Below are positions 59,843 through 64,000 of a DNA stretch of 64,000 nucleotides, piece after piece. The stretch covers positions 1-64,000 of the forward strand of contig DIJZ01000011.1 in the NCBI GenBank assembly GCA_002421425.1. Reading direction: 5' to 3'. Made by a program: the position numbers and the translations under genes. Within the stretch, counting starts at the first letter, position 1. Each line of letters starts with the position of its first letter. The notes beneath the pieces are model-generated. The model was not told the DNA's origin. It saw only the letters and a list, made by a program, of their open reading frames with translations, and did no database searches. Origin of the DNA: Caldifarciminota bacterium UBA5631 (lineage in GTDB: Bacteria; Hydrothermota; Hydrothermia; UBA1063).

Positions 59843-61487
59843 GGTTTATATACAGATTTCCGTAATAACCCTTATCACCGATTCTATATGGGGTGTACAT
59901 CCAGTCAACTCGAAGATTTCCAATGGGCAGAAAATAACGAAATCCTAATCCGAAGCTGTACCAGACTTTCCCTTCTATTTGAGGGAAGACATCAAAGAGA
60001 AGGTTCAGACCAACCTTCCTTGATACCATAGACCGGAGCTCCGTATTAAAAAGGAAGAAATCTGTAGAATAAAACTGAGAATACCTGAATCCACGAAGGG
60101 TTCCATCGCCTCCTATTTTGAATTTCTCTATCGCGGGGATGTCAGAATTGTTGAAGGGTATTATTTGTCCTGCAGAAAGTCGCAATGCGAATATCCCCCC
60201 CGGCTTCCATATCTGTCTGTAAAAGGAGCCTGAAAGCTGATATTTGTAAAAATGATAATTTCCTCCGAGTATTCCTCCCGCTCGAGAAAGGTCTACAAGC
60301 AGGTAGAAGCCCCTGGAGGGGAAGAGAAGATTATCTCGCGTGTCAATAATAGAACCAAAGATTGCCTTGTTTGTTATTCCATCAGAGAATTGTCCTTCCA
60401 AGAATTTTCTCCACTGAAGACCCATTATAGTTCTGCTTTTCTGTGACCAGTAGTGTGAGAGATAAGACTCAATGCCGAAGTAGGATGAAGAATCTATCTT
60501 CGAAGTCCCTCCAAAAAGTTTCAGGTTCATCTTCAAACTCGTGTTGAAAAAATATGGTTCCGAGTAGAGGACCTCTCCGTAAAGCTTAATGAATCTATCA
60601 AAGGGCTCCAGACCGTTTTCGATTCGGATACTGAGATTCTGATTATTATCGAACAGATTTCTGTGTCCTCCTTCTGCATTCAGATTAATGAGAGAAAATG
60701 GGTAGATTCCACCCTGAAGCCTGAAATACCTTGTTTTTCTCTCTTTCACATTAAAAGTAATTGATATCAGAGAATCGTCAGTAAATTCATAGGAGTGGTA
60801 AACGGTAGTAAATAAACCTGTTGAGTAAATTCTTCTTATACTTTCAAGTATTGCAGCTGGAGAAACGTACTGCCCGGGTTTTACTGTGATCTCCCTTTCA
60901 ATGATTTTCCTTCTAACCGTCGAGTTTCCTTTAATACTCATTTGTTTTACAACATATCTTGTGCCCTTAGTAATGGCGTGAGTTACTGTACAGGTTTTGT
61001 TTATTGAGTCTTCAGCAGTTATTCTCTGTATTTCTGCATTAAGATAGCCGATATTTCTCAAGAAATCGATGGCTTTAGTCTCCCGCTCGGTTAACTCTGA
61101 AGACGCATAATATCTTGGTAATGGCAGGTGGAGAATACTTATTGTTCGTTGATAGTATGCGGTGTCCGGTGCTAGCCAGGATATATATTGGGCGCTTATT
61201 CTGTATCTCTTTCCCTCGGAAATACGGAGGGTAATGTACACCTTATCGTCTTTCTCTTCCACCCTTTCTTCGATTATTTTCGCTTCAAAATAACCTCTTT
61301 CTCTAAGTTCACGGATGAGATTGAGTTTGTTGTTATTATACAAGGGGGGATAGTACTTATCCCCCCTTTTTATTCTCAGAATTGACTTAATTTCGGTCTT
61401 TGATAAAGTTTTGGTTCCTTCTACCCTAACCCCGCTTATAACCAGAGGCCTTGCAAAAATCAATGAAAGGAAAAGCGCTGTGACCAT
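59826..61487 (-). CDS. Omp85 family outer-membrane protein with three POTRA domains (TamA-like)
   Basis: The 553-residue protein has a signal peptide, three POTRA-like repeats (beginning VISGVRVEGTKTLSKTEI and including KQMSIKGNSTVRRKIIEREI) and a C-terminal 16-strand-type barrel with the loop motif GGDGTLRGFRYSQF. Three POTRAs and this length match TamA better than BamA, which has five. It inserts or translocates outer-membrane proteins. It starts exactly where the FBP gene stops, sharing one base. Confidence 0.88.
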   Translation of the reverse strand: MVTALFLSLIFARPLVISGVRVEGTKTLSKTEIKSILRIKRGDKYYPPLYNNNKLNLIRELRERGYFEAKIIEERVEEKDDKVYITLRISEGKRYRISAQYISWLAPDTAYYQRTISILHLPLPRYYASSELTERETKAIDFLRNIGYLNAEIQRITAEDSINKTCTVTHAITKGTRYVVKQMSIKGNSTVRRKIIEREITVKPGQYVSPAAILESIRRIYSTGLFTTVYHSYEFTDDSLISITFNVKERKTRYFRLQGGIYPFSLINLNAEGGHRNLFDNNQNLSIRIENGLEPFDRFIKLYGEVLYSEPYFFNTSLKMNLKLFGGTSKIDSSSYFGIESYLSHYWSQKSRTIMGLQWRKFLEGQFSDGITNKAIFGSIIDTRDNLLFPSRGFYLLVDLSRAGGILGGNYHFYKYQLSGSFYRQIWKPGGIFALRLSAGQIIPFNNSDIPAIEKFKIGGDGTLRGFRYSQFYSTDFFLFNTELRSMVSRKVGLNLLFDVFPQIEGKVWYSFGLGFRYFLPIGNLRVDWMYTPYRIGDKGYYGNLYINLGEMF

Positions 61488-62584
61488 TAATCAAGATCGA
61501 TAAACCTATTCTTGATTTTCTTGAGGACGTCGGGAAGTGTCGTATATTCCATCTCCTTAAGTCCCAGTCTGTGCGGTTCAAAGGGTCCAAGCCTTCTCAT
61601 ATAATCTGCCACCTGGTTTGCCTTCTTTCTTGCTTCATCAAAAGCGGGATCGTCGAATAGGTCTCTCGGACCAATAAGCTTCCCATCACTCAATTGGAAT
61701 CCAATGGCGCAAACTCTCGGTGGTCCATCGAATCTTGATGGATTTGCCTGATGCAGAGCCACTGGCATAAGTGGACCATAGTGGGAACCTCTCATCCATC
61801 CAGCGACGAGATGTGGAAATGCAAAGGGTTCAAGGGCTTCTCCAACTGCAGGGAACCCACTCTGTGTTCTTACTATGAGAACAGGGTCATCTTTGCCGAC
61901 ATATCTTCCTGCCATCATTGAAAGTCTCTGGGTCGATGAAACAGCGGCAATGTCATTATCCTGCTTTCTATAAACCGCCTTAATGATGTAATGTTCTGCG
62001 GCACCGATTAGAATGAGAAGATCGTAGAGTTCTTCTGGAGTATTCATTAGCACTTTCTTGTGCTCGTAAACGTCAAGTACCTCGAAGACAAAACCATCAT
62101 GAAGTTTAGGGTCAATGACAAGGCCGGGAGTGTTGAATGGATCGGCAAACATACGAAATATTGGTAAATTCCATGCGCCGGGTGAGGTCTTATCTGCCAT
62201 AAAGACAATTATTGGTTCACTTGGTCTTTCCTCGAGTTCCATTTCTGCAAGTCCTGGGCCCATTCCCTTGATATTTCCGCTAAAGGCATCGCTGAGCAAA
62301 TCCTGTCCTGCACCGTACATTTTCATTGATTTTGCAATTTCTGTTCCTTCTACAAAGGTATCCCATGCAAGTTTGTGTATATCACCGCAATTGACGCCCT
62401 TCTTATGAGTCATTATTAGTTGTAAGTCGTCACCAACTTTAGTTACGAAGAAGTCAATTATCAGGCCCTGTTCTTTGGCCTTTTGGAGGTGGTCTTCGGC
62501 CAATTCCAGAATCCTCGGGTGAACGGACGTGTGACCTACATAACCACCAATATCAGCTTTAATCACCGATAGGGTGACCTTCAT
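61487..62584 (-). CDS. fbp: Bifunctional fructose-1,6-bisphosphate aldolase/phosphatase (archaeal type)
   Basis: The start is the ATG at 62584, behind GGGAGG. The 365-residue protein matches the type V FBPA/P: N-terminal MKVTLSVIKADIGGYVGHTS, metal-binding DDLQLIMTHKKGV, and GQDLLSDAFSGNIKGMGPG. The single enzyme condenses triose phosphates and removes phosphate, making fructose 6-phosphate in one-way gluconeogenesis. It is best known from archaea and deeply branching thermophilic bacteria. It overlaps the upstream unknown gene by 26 bases. Confidence 0.93.
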   Translation of the reverse strand: MKVTLSVIKADIGGYVGHTSVHPRILELAEDHLQKAKEQGLIIDFFVTKVGDDLQLIMTHKKGVNCGDIHKLAWDTFVEGTEIAKSMKMYGAGQDLLSDAFSGNIKGMGPGLAEMELEERPSEPIIVFMADKTSPGAWNLPIFRMFADPFNTPGLVIDPKLHDGFVFEVLDVYEHKKVLMNTPEELYDLLILIGAAEHYIIKAVYRKQDNDIAAVSSTQRLSMMAGRYVGKDDPVLIVRTQSGFPAVGEALEPFAFPHLVAGWMRGSHYGPLMPVALHQANPSRFDGPPRVCAIGFQLSDGKLIGPRDLFDDPAFDEARKKANQVADYMRRLGPFEPHRLGLKEMEYTTLPDVLKKIKNRFIDLD

Positions 62585-64000
62585 GATGTACCTCCCTTTT
62601 AATATTTTCATAAATTGCATCAAATTTTGTTTTGACCTCTTTTTTGTGAAGCTGAATTACAGTAACATTCAACCCATAAACTTCAAAACGAATCAGTATC
62701 GGGCCCAATTCCTCCACCATTGGGAAAATTCGGTCAAAGATTTTTTCTTCTGGAGGATAAATTAATACAATTGAAAAATAAGTTTTGCTCTCCATCGCGA
62801 AGCACTTCCTTGCAGGGTTTTCAAGGTGTTGTTTTATGCATCGGTCAACGAAAATCAAATCATCCACAATTCGTTCAGGGGTAAGGGTCGTTCTAATGAA
62901 ATCGTCTATTGCGAAGTAGAAAGATCTTGCAATTTCCTCTGCAATTCCTAATTCTTTCGTTTTTTCGTAAACAAATTCCAGATTTCTTCTATCGAGGGTT
63001 CTTAGACCCTCGTCAAAGTCCCTGAAATTTCCGATGCTTTCTCTAATTATATCTTTAAGTTTCTCATACAATTCAATGTCGTTCTTGAAGAAGGAGACCA
63101 GTGCCCTAACAGTAAGGAATTCCACAAACACTTCTTTGATTTTTGAAGGCGGTCTAAAAGAAGTAAGAACAAAGCCATCGGACTTCGCGATGTAAGTTGT
63201 AAGCAGGTCAAAGTGCTTTGGGTCCTTATTTACAACGGCAATCCGGAAAGTGATGGTAGTTCTGTCCTGTTCCACCGGCACGATTGCTACCTGGGGGATA
63301 CCGGTCTGGCTACACTCATCTACCATTTTTGGTACAAGGGCTCTTCCGAAGATTTCACCGCCGAACTTGATATTCAGCGGGATCCTGAATCGTGCTTGTT
63401 TCAATGTGGACTTTAAATGCTGCTCGAGAACTTTAATTTCCTCTGCGGTTAGTGGTCTGTTTTCTACCGTGAATTCAATCCTTATTATGGTAATTCCATC
63501 GTTAGTGATGAATTCCTTATCAAATTTTCTTCTGAAATTTGGGAATATTTCCTTGATGGCATCGAAAACAGTATCCATGCTAATGTCTTTCTCGAAACCA
63601 CCCACGGTTAAACCTGTAAGATCCTCACGTTCTGTTTTAATGTTTTTTACGTAAACCTCAACACCTATTCCTACCTGCCGTAACTTAGTAATGAACCTGT
63701 GTCCAACAAGTATAATTTCGGCGAGAGTCTTTGCGTCTCTTTCCTTTAAGTAAGCAAGGGATCTTGAGAAGACAAACTTCTCAAGTTCACCTCCTGCCCT
63801 CGAAATCTCATCAAATTCCTCAGGGAATGCAATCTCTCGAAGTGAATTCTTGATATTTTCCAGTATTTCAAGCTTTTCAATTCCCGTCGTAACAAGTCTT
63901 GCTTTAACCTGGTCTCCTTCCTTTGCCAGATTCCTAATCTCTTCAGTTATTCCTTCCAGGTCAAATCTGACTTCTCCTAATTTTTCAGGGCTAAATGGTA
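62559..64000 (-). CDS. Large unrecognised protein, N-terminus beyond the right edge
   Basis: The frame is open from 62559 to the window edge, at least 480 codons with no stop. The GTG at 63605 seen as a start by simple ORF calling lies in mid-protein; sequence upstream (RLVTTGIEKLEILENIKNSL, AKTLAEIILVGHRFITKL) is clearly coding. The protein is soluble, with a mixed alpha/beta part (FRIPLNIKFGGEIFGRAL) and a long helical part (ELYEKLKDIIRESIGNF). I do not recognise it. Its 26-base overlap with fbp suggests coupled expression. Confidence 0.75.
   Translation of the reverse strand, partial: PFSPEKLGEVRFDLEGITEEIRNLAKEGDQVKARLVTTGIEKLEILENIKNSLREIAFPEEFDEISRAGGELEKFVFSRSLAYLKERDAKTLAEIILVGHRFITKLRQVGIGVEVYVKNIKTEREDLTGLTVGGFEKDISMDTVFDAIKEIFPNFRRKFDKEFITNDGITIIRIEFTVENRPLTAEEIKVLEQHLKSTLKQARFRIPLNIKFGGEIFGRALVPKMVDECSQTGIPQVAIVPVEQDRTTITFRIAVVNKDPKHFDLLTTYIAKSDGFVLTSFRPPSKIKEVFVEFLTVRALVSFFKNDIELYEKLKDIIRESIGNFRDFDEGLRTLDRRNLEFVYEKTKELGIAEEIARSFYFAIDDFIRTTLTPERIVDDLIFVDRCIKQHLENPARKCFAMESKTYFSIVLIYPPEEKIFDRIFPMVEELGPILIRFEVYGLNVTVIQLHKKEVKTKFDAIYENIKREVHHEGHPIGD

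Noticed and set aside
63250..63654. Plus-strand ORF of 134 codons
   Set aside because: It is the antisense shadow of the large minus-strand gene running to the right edge and has no ribosome site.

Overview
The window looks like a chromosomal piece of an anaerobic, diderm, probably thermophilic bacterium from a little-cultured lineage. The diderm call rests on two outer-membrane barrel proteins, two lipoproteins with lipoboxes, YajC, FtsEX with an EnvC-like partner, and two secreted proteins with T9SS-like C-terminal domains. Anaerobic life is indicated by an [FeFe] hydrogenase with all three maturases, a formate dehydrogenase, radical SAM enzymes and phosphate butyryltransferase. The archaeal-type fructose-1,6-bisphosphate aldolase/phosphatase is typical of thermophiles and early anaerobes. 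A candidate phylum near the FCB group, such as WOR-3, fits best; this is inference from gene content and no rRNA or tRNA gene was found to test it.

Layout. (1) 1-3201, minus strand: rluD (cut by the left edge), murA and a TGS-domain GTPase. (2) 3208-10400: secreted and lipoprotein genes, a radical SAM gene and two decayed stretches (5992-6645 and 10001-10292). The lipoprotein gene at 7602-9958 is split by a frameshift. (3) 10409-12715, plus strand: ptb, birA, coaX. (4) 12697-20628, minus strand: a protein-quality-control operon tig-clpP-clpX-lon-hflX, with mgtE upstream under its own promoter. (5) 20742-39085, plus strand: one tightly packed, about 18-kb energy operon. (6) 39182-44505: a beta-helix lipoprotein, an M23 peptidase and a peptidase-MA/propeller/barrel protein, each with its own promoter. 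(7) 44569-52113, plus strand: yajC-def-fmt-sucC-TPR-dehydrogenase-ftsE-ftsX-envC-like. (8) An M14 carboxypeptidase and an M20 peptidase, divergent. (9) 55533-64000, minus strand: an overlapping operon running from an unrecognised gene cut by the right edge through FBP aldolase/phosphatase, an Omp85 protein, hemW, a Nudix hydrolase, an HhH/barrel protein and recO to a flippase-like membrane protein.

The energy operon (20742-39085) is the most interesting region. It holds two DRTGG proteins, two GHKL ATPase-domain proteins, a PHP phosphoesterase, two NuoE/NuoF pairs, an HndB-like protein, HydA, two small TM1266-like proteins, HydG, a small unknown protein, HydE, HydF, a formate dehydrogenase with a NuoG/HydA-like N-terminus, FocA, MobA and FdhD. 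Together they can be read as a soluble, flavin-based hydrogenase/formate dehydrogenase complex with its maturation, cofactor and formate-transport genes. Several Fe-S or cofactor ligands expected in these families are missing or moved: all cysteines of the HndB-like protein, the N-terminal cluster of the second NuoF, one C-terminal ligand of HydG and one cysteine of FdhD.

Three genes have a TATAAT-like box ending exactly six bases before the start codon and no Shine-Dalgarno sequence, which points to leaderless transcripts. Other genes have strong GGAGG-type sites. I saw no convincing intrinsic terminators, CRISPR arrays, insertion sequences or stable RNA genes.
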